Assembly (NCBI GenBank): GCA_946886375.1
Contig: CAMPIL010000087.1
Span: 1 to 11,142 of the forward strand
DNA: 11,142 bases
From: an uncultured Phycisphaerales bacterium
GTDB taxonomy: Bacteria > Planctomycetota > Phycisphaerae > Phycisphaerales > SM1A02
Direction: 5' to 3'
The translations under genes were made by a program, and so were the position numbers. Under the pieces are notes generated by a model that was not told the origin of the DNA, searched no databases, and saw only the letters and a list, made by a program, of their open reading frames with translations. Shown piece after piece: positions 1 through 6,094 of this stretch; position 1 is the first letter of the stretch, and each line of letters starts with the position of its first letter.

Positions 1-365
1 GAGTGATTGAACAGCCCGCGGTGAATGGGCTTGAGATCATGGTCATCGGCGATCCAGATTGATGCGCTGGGAACAAACGCTTTCACCGCGTCGGTCAGAT
101 CATCCAGCATGCCGGCATGTTGCCGCCAGGCGTCGGGTTGAAGGACCACCAGCGCGATCTGCTCCATGCGCTGCAGGCCCCATGCGGCGCGGGCCGCCTG
201 GGATTTTTCACGCAGGCAAAGTTCCGCCATCGCCATGCACGGGTCGCTGTGCTCCACCGCGTACCAGTCGCGCTGGGCGAATTCGGCCTTGAGCGCGGCA
301 TCGGGCCCGCCGCCGGGTTGCGGCGGCGTCAACACGATCACGCGAGTCCATTGCGCTGGTGCCAT
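1..365 (-). CDS. Hypothetical protein, N-terminal 121 residues (runs off left edge)
   Basis: An open minus-strand frame starts at the ATG whose complement is at 363-365. It reads without a stop to the first base of the window, so the C-terminus is missing. The protein begins MAPAQWTRVIVLTPPQPGG. It has an alternating hydrophobic/charged pattern (for example IALVVLQPDAW near residues 80-90 and SIWIADDHDLKP near 103-114) that looks like an ordinary soluble alpha/beta protein. I see no signal peptide or membrane segment and do not recognise a family. The upstream DNA has no strong Shine-Dalgarno sequence, and an in-frame TTG lies two codons upstream, so the exact start is uncertain. It is transcribed divergently from the GT87 gene, with about 175 bp between them. 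The balanced composition in this frame, against Arg/Pro/Ser-rich readings in the others, is the main support. Confidence 0.7.
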   Translation of the reverse strand, partial: MAPAQWTRVIVLTPPQPGGGPDAALKAEFAQRDWYAVEHSDPCMAMAELCLREKSQAARAAWGLQRMEQIALVVLQPDAWRQHAGMLDDLTDAVKAFVPSASIWIADDHDLKPIHRGLFNH

Positions 366-541
366 GGGCAAATCCGTCAGAATCGGAAAGCGACGACGTT
401 AGTGTACTTCGACCCGCGGGCAGGATGAAACTGAATCTTGGGAAATCATCATCTCAGCCGGACGCGGCGAGCGCGGTTGAAACTGGGGAAGCCCGATCAT
501 TCCGATCCCCGATATCGTAGTGACTGATCGAGAGCCGCCAC

Positions 542-1957
542 ATGGATATTTCCTCCCACAAAGCCTTGTCGCCGCGCCGCATTGCCACACGGCTTGCGCT
601 TGCGGCGGCGGTGCTGATGGCGGCGGGGGTGTTCGCCGTCCGAGGGCCGGTGTACGCGTGGAACCGCGGGGCCGACTTTGTGCTGGTCTATGGGCCGGCC
701 CGTGCGCTTCTGTACGGGGCCAATCCATATGACGCAGCCGACATCGATCGAGTCTGGGCCGAGGCTGGCGGACCGTTTGAGCAACGTCCATCCACGCGTG
801 AAGACGGCGCGCTGATCTACCCGCTCACCACGCTTGCGATGTTCGCGCCGCTTGCGGCATTGCCCTGGTCAGCAGCGCAGCACGCGTGGGTCATCACCAA
901 CGTGATGTTTCTTGCCATCGTTGTCCTGACCACTGCGCGCCTGGCGGGATTCTGCTTCGGCCGCAACCGCTGGTGCGCGTTCACAGCAGCCGCGCTGCTG
1001 TTCATGCCGGTGCATACCACCATTCGCGTGGGACAGACGCCATTGTTTGTGATGGCCCTGATGGGATTGGGGTACGTGCTGCGCGAACGAAGAACAGCGG
1101 AACCTTCATCGGCGTTTCGATCGTCGCCGGCAGATTCGCTCGGCGGCGGCCTGCTCAGTCTTGCGTGTCTGATCAAGCCGCAGATCGGCGTGCCGTTTCT
1201 TGCGTTCGATGTGCTGCGCCGTCGCTGGCTTGTCGTGATCGCAGCAATTCTCGTTGCAATTGTGATGATCGCCATTTCAATCGCCCCCATCACCTTCCGC
1301 GGCGTGGCGTGGTGGGATTCCTGGCAGGCCAACCTCGGCCGGTTTACGCAGGGCAACGTCGGCGATCCGACGCCGGTCAACCCGGTCCGCCACCAGTTGC
1401 TCAACCTGCACTATCCGCTGCACTGTTTCATCGAGAATCGCGCGGTGGTGAAGGCGATGGTGCTGGCGATTGTCGGCGGGTTCGCGCTGGTGTTCTTCCG
1501 AAGGTGGGTTCTCGATTTCCTGCGCGTGAATCGCGATGCGTCGGATCAATTGCGCTGTTCGTCGCCAAAAAAGTGGGGGGGCGGCGATCTGTTGTTGCCG
1601 CTGAGCATGATCGCGGTGTTGTGCCTGATGATCGTGTATCACCGCTTTTACGATGGCGTGCTGCTGCTGTTGCCCCTGGCGTGGGCGATTCGCGCGCTGG
1701 GTGTGCGGCGGACTGATCCGATCGCGTGGGGTCTGCTCGCGCTGCTGATTCCGTATTTTCTCAACGCCGCCACCGCATTGAAGATGATCGAGCAGAAAGT
1801 CGCGCTGCCCTCGTGGCTTCTGGATGCGTGGTGGTGGGATTCGCTTGTGATCCCGATGCAGGCGTGGGCCTTGCCGCTCATGGCGATCCTTTTGATTGCG
1901 GCGCGGGAGCGCGAGGGCCGGCGCGATGACGTGTACGGCTGCCACGATGAAGCCTGA
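542..1957 (+). CDS. GT87-type (DUF2029) polyprenol-phosphate-dependent glycosyltransferase, membrane protein
   Basis: A 471-residue polytopic protein with about ten hydrophobic helices (the first at residues 18-34, later ones near 93-110, 113-136, 144-158, 203-223, 229-250 and several after 310). After helix 1 it has G-A-D45-F-x-x-x-Y-G-P-A with L-Y-G-A-N-P-Y-D at 56-64. This is the hallmark of GT87/DUF2029 GT-C enzymes, where an acidic residue in the first extracytoplasmic loop is the likely catalytic base. Y-P-L and L-P-W-x-x-A (93-112), V-G-Q-T-P (163-167) and I-K-P-Q (211-214) also fit. Enzymes of this family (for example mycobacterial PimE) move a sugar, usually mannose, from a polyprenyl-phosphate donor to a lipid or glycan outside the membrane. 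The acceptor here cannot be told. The ATG at 542 is preceded by a weak GAGAG. A short hydrophilic loop (residues 183-202) contains Ser/Arg-rich sequence. It appears monocistronic. Confidence 0.85.
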   Translation: MDISSHKALSPRRIATRLALAAAVLMAAGVFAVRGPVYAWNRGADFVLVYGPARALLYGANPYDAADIDRVWAEAGGPFEQRPSTREDGALIYPLTTLAMFAPLAALPWSAAQHAWVITNVMFLAIVVLTTARLAGFCFGRNRWCAFTAAALLFMPVHTTIRVGQTPLFVMALMGLGYVLRERRTAEPSSAFRSSPADSLGGGLLSLACLIKPQIGVPFLAFDVLRRRWLVVIAAILVAIVMIAISIAPITFRGVAWWDSWQANLGRFTQGNVGDPTPVNPVRHQLLNLHYPLHCFIENRAVVKAMVLAIVGGFALVFFRRWVLDFLRVNRDASDQLRCSSPKKWGGGDLLLPLSMIAVLCLMIVYHRFYDGVLLLLPLAWAIRALGVRRTDPIAWGLLALLIPYFLNAATALKMIEQKVALPSWLLDAWWWDSLVIPMQAWALPLMAILLIAAREREGRRDDVYGCHDEA

Positions 1958-1968
1958 TCCGAATTAGC

Positions 1969-2062
1969 GCCTCTCACAAAATGGTGGAACGGGCGTCTCG
2001 CCCGTTCTGATCCTCGCACAGGCCAGATGCCCTGCCACCGAGATTCCAATTTTGTTAGAGGC
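1969..2062. repeat. Palindromic REP/MITE-like element with cloverleaf-type folding
   Basis: The ends are inverted repeats: GCCTCTCACAAAAT (1969-1982) pairs with ATTTTGTTAGAGGC (2049-2062), 13 of 14 positions matching. Inside, GGTGG (1983-1987) pairs with CCACC (2035-2039). Within that lies a perfect 9-bp hairpin, GAACGGGCG-TCT-CGCCCGTTC (1987-2007, sharing base 1987 with GGTGG), and a weaker one around CAGGCCAGATGCCCTG (2019-2034). The whole can fold as a branched structure. It starts 11 bases after the GT87 stop codon, so it could also act as a transcription end, but it has no U-tract. The nested-palindrome layout is what REP/MITE-type dispersed elements look like. Copies elsewhere in the genome would be needed to prove dispersal. 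Confidence 0.6.
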
Positions 2063-2192
2063 TATCCCGAAACCCAAGATTCACCGCAGAGGCGCAGAGG
2101 ACGCGGAGAAGAAACCCCTTGAATGGGCTGTCTCTGTGCTCTCTGCGTCTCTGCGGTGAATTGAGTTGAGCGGTTTTGGGATAGGTTCTAGG
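2054..2192. repeat. MITE-like long imperfect inverted repeat
   Basis: The outer arms 2054-2074 and 2172-2192 are inverted copies (16 of 21 positions match; core CTATCCC with AAACC). Inner arms 2079-2109 and 2131-2161 match at about 26 of 31 positions and read ATTCACCGCAGAG followed by CGCAGAG units. The centre (2110-2130) is unpaired. No open reading frame of note lies inside, so this is a non-autonomous element or a structural repeat. The inner CGCAGAG-rich palindrome resembles a motif I associate with dispersed non-coding repeats in environmental bacterial genomes, an impression not checked against a database. The left end overlaps the neighbouring palindromic element by about eight bases (TTAGAGGC). 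Confidence 0.65.
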
Positions 2193-2203
2193 CTCATTAG
2201 CGC

Positions 2204-2413
2204 AAAATAAAAATCGCTGATCGATCGAAAACGCCGTAATGTGGGCAAACCAGGGTTGTAACAAGTGAAAAACACCTGTGAACGCGCGGGAAAAATTTCA
2301 TATTTCTTTCTCACCTGTGCGCAGCGCACCGGTCCACATGGTGTATCTTGATGGTGCAGAGGCATTTCGCAGCCTGCATTCCCATGCCCTGTAACCCAGG
2401 GCCGCATCAACAT
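2204..2413 (+). other. Upstream region of the HAF/dockerin gene, no gene seen
   Basis: About 210 bp without a credible reading frame. It is locally A/T-rich (2204-2310) compared with the surrounding GC-rich DNA, as expected of a promoter region. CACCTGTG occurs twice, at 2272-2279 and 2312-2319, and GTGCGC-A-GCGCAC forms a small inverted repeat at 2317-2329. A TATCTT hexamer at 2344-2349 could be a -10 box but has no good -35 partner. I do not call a promoter. Confidence 0.4.
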
Positions 2414-2419
2414 GGAGGA
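2414..2419 (+). promoter_or_regulatory. Strong Shine-Dalgarno sequence for an out-of-frame ATG
   Basis: GGAGGA lies 10 nt before the ATG at 2430-2432. This is a near-consensus ribosome-binding site at normal spacing and marks 2430 as the intended start of the HAF/dockerin gene. Read literally, that ATG leads to a 48-codon frame ending in TGA at 2574-2576. The long protein lies in another frame. Confidence 0.7.
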
Positions 2420-2432
2420 ACCCGCCGTCATG

Positions 2433-2449
2433 ACACACACACACACACA
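2433..2449 (+). repeat. (AC)8 dinucleotide tract at a gene start, possible slippage site
   Basis: Seventeen bases of alternating A and C directly follow the ATG at 2430. Simple repeats of this kind at the 5' end of a coding region are the classic substrate of slipped-strand mispairing. With nine AC units (or six) the ATG would be in frame with the 533-residue protein that follows. With the eight seen here it is not. Confidence 0.75.
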
Positions 2450-2469
2450 TTTGCAGCCTCGCGCTGCTG

Positions 2470-4071
2470 TTGGCGTTAGCGGTTGGCGCGGTCATGAATT
2501 TGGCAACTCTCGCCAGCGCCGACCCGCCACGGTATCGGATCATTGTGATCGATCCGCCGGATGGCGTGGAAGTTGATGACCTTCCTGAGCCATACATGGG
2601 AATCAACAATCGCGGCGAGGTGGTCAGTACCGTCAACGAAGAAAACGCCACGTACCATCCCTTTGTCTGGCTTCCAGCGCGAAACCCCAACTACGGGAGT
2701 GCCCCAGGCATGTCGCCGGGCACGCACGAATTACCGCTTGCCCCCGACCGTTCACAGGCCGTTCCGCGCGAGATCAACGTGAACGGCATCGTAGTTGGCA
2801 GAGTGTTCACCTCGTTTGGCACGTCCGCCTACGCGTGGAATCTCACGACCGGAACAAACGACTTTCTTCCCACGTTCACAGGCGACGACATGCACAAGGA
2901 AGAGGCGTATGACATCAACGACGCCACGCCTCCTATCGTCATCGGCAACGGATGGGTGACCATAAATCCCTTCATCACGCGAGGATTCCGCCAGGAGTAC
3001 ATTTACCCAGCTCCGGACCCGTATCCAATTGCCGAGATTCTCGAGCCGGTGCTGTCAGCGCATGACTTTGGACAATCCAATTCCATTTCAGACGCCGGGT
3101 TTGCTGTCGGCGTGAGTGCAGTTCAAGGCGGCACTTCAGAGTGCGGCGAAGAACAAGACGATTTCCGCGCCGGGACCTGGAGTTCCGGTGCAAGCACCGC
3201 GACCAATCTGAAGTCACTGGGCACGCCGCCCGTTGAGGCGATCGCGAGACCGACTGGCGTGAACAACGCCGATCCGGAGATGATTGTCGGGGTCGGGGAC
3301 GATCCCAACGACCTGACGCTGCCGTGCCGCCAGCGCGCCTTGTTTTGGGAGGATGCGACGGCGGAGCCGGTGGCCCTACCGTATTTGACCGTGAATGGAC
3401 TGCCGCTCGCTGACGCGATGCAGGCGAACGCGATCGCCGATCCATTCAGTGATGGTACGATCCAAGTCGTTGGTCGAAGCGAAAGTGCAGATGCCGCAAC
3501 ACTCTGGCGACGCGTCAACAACGTCTGGGAAGCGATAAACCTCAACGAGGTCTCGTTATGCGGTGGTGCAGAGTGGGCGAATCTCAAGCATGCGTTTGAC
3601 ATCAACACCTGCGGCTGGATCGCCGGCATTGGCACATTGACCGACGGTAGCCCTCGCGCGTTCGTCCTCATTCCTGCCAACGCTTGCCTTGGAGACATCA
3701 CGGGATCGGAAGTTACCTACCCTGACGGAAAGGTTAACGTCAATGACTTGATTGGCGTCATTAGCAAATGGAGCACGAGTGATTGCGTGGCTGACATCTC
3801 TGGTGACAGCGCGGTCAACGTCAATGACCTGCTGGCTGTGATCAACGCTTGGGGCGCCTGCGCGTGCTTCCCGGCCCAACCGAGCGTCAAAACGCTCTCA
3901 CAGGAACTCACCGACGCTGGCCTGACGCAGGGCGACTGGAATGAATACCTCGATGTTGCCATCAACGGCACGCAAATGGAGAAAGAACTTTACAACTGTT
4001 GGATGCAGCGGTTGCTTTCCGGCTGCGTCTCCTGTCCGTCTTGCTCGGGCCGCAATCCGTTCCAGAATTGA
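2470..4071 (+). CDS. Secreted HAF-repeat protein with dockerin-like module and Cys-rich tail; start out of frame at an (AC)8 tract
   Basis: Numbering is from the in-frame TTG at 2470, giving 533 residues. The true start is probably the ATG at 2430, which has a good ribosome-binding site but is out of frame here because of the AC tract. With frame restored the protein would start MTHTHTHICS, continue LALLLALAVGAV and end at A-S-A before D18, a clear Sec signal peptide. Residues 40-400 carry repeated motifs of the form (D/N)-I-N-x-x-G-x-x-V-G (G-I-N-N-R-G at 44-49, I-N-V-N-G-I-V-V-G at 102-110, I-S-D-A-G-F-A-V-G at 206-214, G-V-N-N at 263-266, F-D-I-N-T-C-G at 376-382), typical of HAF-type extracellular repeats. 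Residues 408-463 form a dockerin-like pair of calcium-binding loops, each ending in a Trp (W434, W461). A tail of about 70 residues contains C510, C519, C522 and C525. Its role is unknown, probably cell-surface or secreted. In planctomycetes such dockerin-like modules occur without known cohesin scaffolds. Confidence 0.8.
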   Translation: MALAVGAVMNLATLASADPPRYRIIVIDPPDGVEVDDLPEPYMGINNRGEVVSTVNEENATYHPFVWLPARNPNYGSAPGMSPGTHELPLAPDRSQAVPREINVNGIVVGRVFTSFGTSAYAWNLTTGTNDFLPTFTGDDMHKEEAYDINDATPPIVIGNGWVTINPFITRGFRQEYIYPAPDPYPIAEILEPVLSAHDFGQSNSISDAGFAVGVSAVQGGTSECGEEQDDFRAGTWSSGASTATNLKSLGTPPVEAIARPTGVNNADPEMIVGVGDDPNDLTLPCRQRALFWEDATAEPVALPYLTVNGLPLADAMQANAIADPFSDGTIQVVGRSESADAATLWRRVNNVWEAINLNEVSLCGGAEWANLKHAFDINTCGWIAGIGTLTDGSPRAFVLIPANACLGDITGSEVTYPDGKVNVNDLIGVISKWSTSDCVADISGDSAVNVNDLLAVINAWGACACFPAQPSVKTLSQELTDAGLTQGDWNEYLDVAINGTQMEKELYNCWMQRLLSGCVSCPSCSGRNPFQN

Positions 4072-4078
4072 TCCTTGA

Positions 4079-4118
4079 AACGGCGACCCACCGCTCACGT
4101 GAGCGGTGGGTCGCCGTT
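4079..4118 (+). terminator. Perfect 40-bp palindrome, terminator-like but without a U-tract
   Basis: Two 20-base arms (4079-4098 and 4099-4118) are exact reverse complements with no spacer, and the central ACGT would form the loop. The stem is very GC-rich. It lies 8 bp after the HAF/dockerin stop and 26 bp before the next start codon. No run of T follows on either strand, so it is not a standard intrinsic terminator. It may stop or attenuate transcription, protect the 3' end of the mRNA, or be a protein-binding site. Confidence 0.6.
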
Positions 4119-4129
4119 GGCTCACATCC

Positions 4130-4135
4130 GGAGGA
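4130..4135 (+). promoter_or_regulatory. Shine-Dalgarno sequence fixing the start at 4145
   Basis: GGAGGA lies 9 nt before the ATG at 4145-4147. It chooses this ATG over in-frame alternatives upstream (such as GTG at 4106, which sits inside the palindrome), and the resulting protein starts directly with a signal peptide. Confidence 0.75.
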
Positions 4136-4144
4136 TTTTCCGCA

Positions 4145-4705
4145 ATGCTACGTCTCGCAATCGTATGGCTGATCACTATCTGTTCGCTGCTCGCACCTGT
4201 CCGCGCCGAAGTGACAACGACTTTCAACTACTCGCAATGGCAGTCGATGGTGGGAGACTACTCTACGATCGATTTCACGGGATTTGCAGATGGAATTCCA
4301 ATCAGCAATCAATACACATCTCTGGGAGTAACCTTCACTGGACCGTCGTTCATCTTCGCGAGTGTTGGGTTCCTAGACGGGTGGGGGCTTCACGGGCCGT
4401 CTGGACTACATTTATATTTCGATCAGCCGCAATCGTGGATTGCAGTTCACCATGCGGGTAATGCTTTCTTCAAGTTGTACCATCAAGGGAACTCGGTTGG
4501 GACCGGTGCTTACAATCCGGTCGGAGGGATCGGCAGCTTTGTCGGCGTGACCTCAACGATTGCCTTTGACGAGGTCATCATCACCAAACCTGCCATTGAT
4601 GGCACTCACATCTTTGTTGACGACCTGCACTGGGGCGTTCCTTCCCCCGGCGCGATTGGACTGTTCCTCATCGCCGGCCTGAGAAGCAGAAGGAGACGAA
4701 GATGA
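4145..4705 (+). CDS. Exported protein with PEP-CTERM-like C-terminal sorting signal
   Basis: A 186-residue protein. Residues 1-21 form a Sec signal peptide (M-L-R, hydrophobic core A-I-V-W-L-I-T-I-C-S-L-L, cleavage expected after V-R-A). The mature part is rich in Gly, aromatic and Thr/Ser residues with short beta-strand-like segments (for example T-I-D-F-T-G-F at 41-47, G-V-T-F-T-G at 61-66 and D-E-V-I-I-T-K at 132-138). This resembles small jelly-roll-like PEP-CTERM proteins, but I recognise no named family. Residues 165-186 read V-P-S-P-G-A, then a hydrophobic stretch, then a run of Arg: a planctomycete-style PEP-CTERM signal, normally processed by an exosortase/archaeosortase-type protease. 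It is on the same strand as, and just after, the HAF/dockerin gene, but separated from it by a long palindrome. Its stop codon overlaps the ATG of a dockerin fragment. Confidence 0.8.
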   Translation: MLRLAIVWLITICSLLAPVRAEVTTTFNYSQWQSMVGDYSTIDFTGFADGIPISNQYTSLGVTFTGPSFIFASVGFLDGWGLHGPSGLHLYFDQPQSWIAVHHAGNAFFKLYHQGNSVGTGAYNPVGGIGSFVGVTSTIAFDEVIITKPAIDGTHIFVDDLHWGVPSPGAIGLFLIAGLRSRRRRR

Positions 4706-4896
4706 TCCTCGTGCCCGCCGACCCCTGCCCCGGCGATATCACCGATTCGGAAGTGAACGTTCCGGACGGACGAGTGAACGTGAACGATCTCATCGGCCTG
4801 ATCAGCAAATAGGGCACGAGCGATTGCATGGCGGATGTGACCGGCGATGCTACAATAATCAACGTAAGCGACCTGCTCGCGGTGGTCAAGGCTTAG
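4702..4896 (+). pseudogene. Decayed dockerin-like module with two in-frame TAG codons
   Basis: The frame opened by ATG 4702 reads M-I-L-V-P-A-D-P-C-P-G-D-I-T, then D-G-R-V-N-V-N-D-L-I-G-L-I-S-K, then TAG (4810-4812). It continues G-T-S-D-C-M-A-D-V-T-G-D and I-N-V-S-D-L-L-A-V-V-K-A, then a second TAG (4894-4896). It lines up residue for residue with the C-terminal module of the HAF/dockerin protein (F-V-L-I-P-A-N-A-C-L-G-D-I-T onward, residues 398-461). There both TAG positions are conserved Trp codons (TGG). The DNA copies differ at many third positions, so this is not a recent duplication. The ATG overlaps the stop of the preceding gene (ATGA) and has AGGAGA at 4691-4696, so a 36-residue peptide could in principle be made. 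A dead fragment is the simplest reading. Confidence 0.7.
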
Positions 4897-4966
4897 TATG
4901 GGGAGGGCCGATTGTGTCGAGAAGTTTGCGATGATCTCTTTCGCGCGTGTGTGGAGGCTCGCCGAA

Positions 4967-6094
4967 TTACTCGCCGCCATCGCTTACCAGCAACTTCGCG
5001 ATCATCGCCGCCGCGTCAGGCAGCGGGTTGGCCTTCAGTTTGTCGCGCATTGATGATCTTCGCCCCGCATCCATCATCAACTCGCGCAACAGCGGCGAAA
5101 TGGTTCTGACGTTCTCCGGCGCATCGATCATGTCGATCGCCATCACCGCGCCGCCCAAGTCCACCAGCGGCTGCGCATTGTGCTTCTGGTGCATGTCCTT
5201 GTGATATGGATAGGGCAGAAACAGCGTGGGCACGGAGTTGGCGGCGGCCTCGGCGACGGAGTTCGCGCCCGCGCGGCTGATGGCGAGGTCGGCCGCGCCC
5301 CACGCCAGTCCCATCTCGTTGAGAAACGGCTCCACCTTCGCATTCATGCCCGCCGCGGCGTACGCCTTGCGCAGCGGCTCATCCGCGCCGTGGCCCGCCA
5401 GGTGATACACCTGCCAGCCCCGGAACATTTCCGGATGCGTTGCGGCGAGCGCGGCGAGAAACGCGTTGACGCTGGTTGCGCCCTGCGATGCGCCGGTGAC
5501 CAGCAGCGTGGGCGCATCGGCGTCCAGGCCCAGCCGCGCGCGGCAGGTGCGCTGATCGTGTTGCGCAACGGCGCGGCGGCGAATCGGCATGCCGACCACC
5601 TTCGACGCAAACCCGGGCATCGTCGGCACCTCAATCGCGGAAATCACAGCATCGCTGCGCCTGGCCATCCACCGGTTGGCCTTGCCCGGCGGGGCGTCGA
5701 GATTCACCAGCATGACCGCCACGCCCAGCGAATTGGCTGCGCTCACCGCTGGCGCTGCGACAAATCCGCCCAAGGTCACCACGCGAATGACGTTGCGCTC
5801 GCGGATCAGCCGCTGAATCATCCGCTTGCTCCTGCGAAAATTGATGAAGAAGCGAAGCGCCGCCGCCGGCCGCACCGAAGGCGGCGTGGCGGGAACAGGC
5901 ACATATTCCGCGCCCGCATCGCCCAGCATCGTCGCATCAATCATGCGCGTGGAGCAGACAAACAGCGGCGTGATGCGCGGTGCGATTTCACCCAATCGCT
6001 CAGCGATCGCCAGGCCCGGACTGATGTGCCCGCCCGACCCGCCGCCGGCGAAGATCACGGTGAGTGGTTTCGAGAGAGAGGGAACCCCAATCAT
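4967..6094 (-). CDS. murG: MurG, UDP-GlcNAc:undecaprenyl-pyrophosphoryl-MurNAc-pentapeptide GlcNAc transferase
   Basis: A 375-residue GT28-family GT-B enzyme that converts lipid I to lipid II on the inner face of the cytoplasmic membrane. Visible motifs in order are G-G-G-S-G-G-H at 17-23 (the first Gly-rich loop), L-G-G-F-V-A-A-P at 108-115, P-G-K-A-N-R at 136-141, T-G-A-S-Q-G-A at 200-206 (second Gly-rich loop), and W-G-A-A-D-L-A-I-S-R-A-G-A at 265-277 followed by E282, P-Y-P at 294-296, and H-Q-x-x-N-A at 302-307 (UDP-GlcNAc site). Length is normal for the family. The usual H-E-Q-N before P-G-x-x-N is replaced by V-N-L-D-A (130-134). The start codon ATG overlaps the stop of ftsW as ATGA, implying translational coupling. 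The dockerin fragment lies convergent, about 70 bp past its TAA stop. Confidence 0.93.
   Translation of the reverse strand: MIGVPSLSKPLTVIFAGGGSGGHISPGLAIAERLGEIAPRITPLFVCSTRMIDATMLGDAGAEYVPVPATPPSVRPAAALRFFINFRRSKRMIQRLIRERNVIRVVTLGGFVAAPAVSAANSLGVAVMLVNLDAPPGKANRWMARRSDAVISAIEVPTMPGFASKVVGMPIRRRAVAQHDQRTCRARLGLDADAPTLLVTGASQGATSVNAFLAALAATHPEMFRGWQVYHLAGHGADEPLRKAYAAAGMNAKVEPFLNEMGLAWGAADLAISRAGANSVAEAAANSVPTLFLPYPYHKDMHQKHNAQPLVDLGGAVMAIDMIDAPENVRTISPLLRELMMDAGRRSSMRDKLKANPLPDAAAMIAKLLVSDGGE

Noticed and set aside
59..428. Overlapping plus-strand open frames at the left edge
   Set aside because: Arg/Pro/His-rich readings. The minus-strand frame open to the edge has a much more protein-like sequence.
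886..1716. Second plus-strand frame inside the GT87 gene (276 codons)
   Set aside because: Arg/Pro/Cys-rich out-of-frame reading with no start signal. The GT87 frame has helices and family motifs.
4702..4896. Genetic-code change with TAG read as Trp
   Set aside because: TGG is used for Trp in every intact gene here and TGA/TAA as stops. One decayed fragment is not enough to propose recoding.
3690..4896. Recent tandem duplication of the dockerin module
   Set aside because: The two copies differ at many third codon positions and in several residues, so they are old paralogues or were acquired separately.
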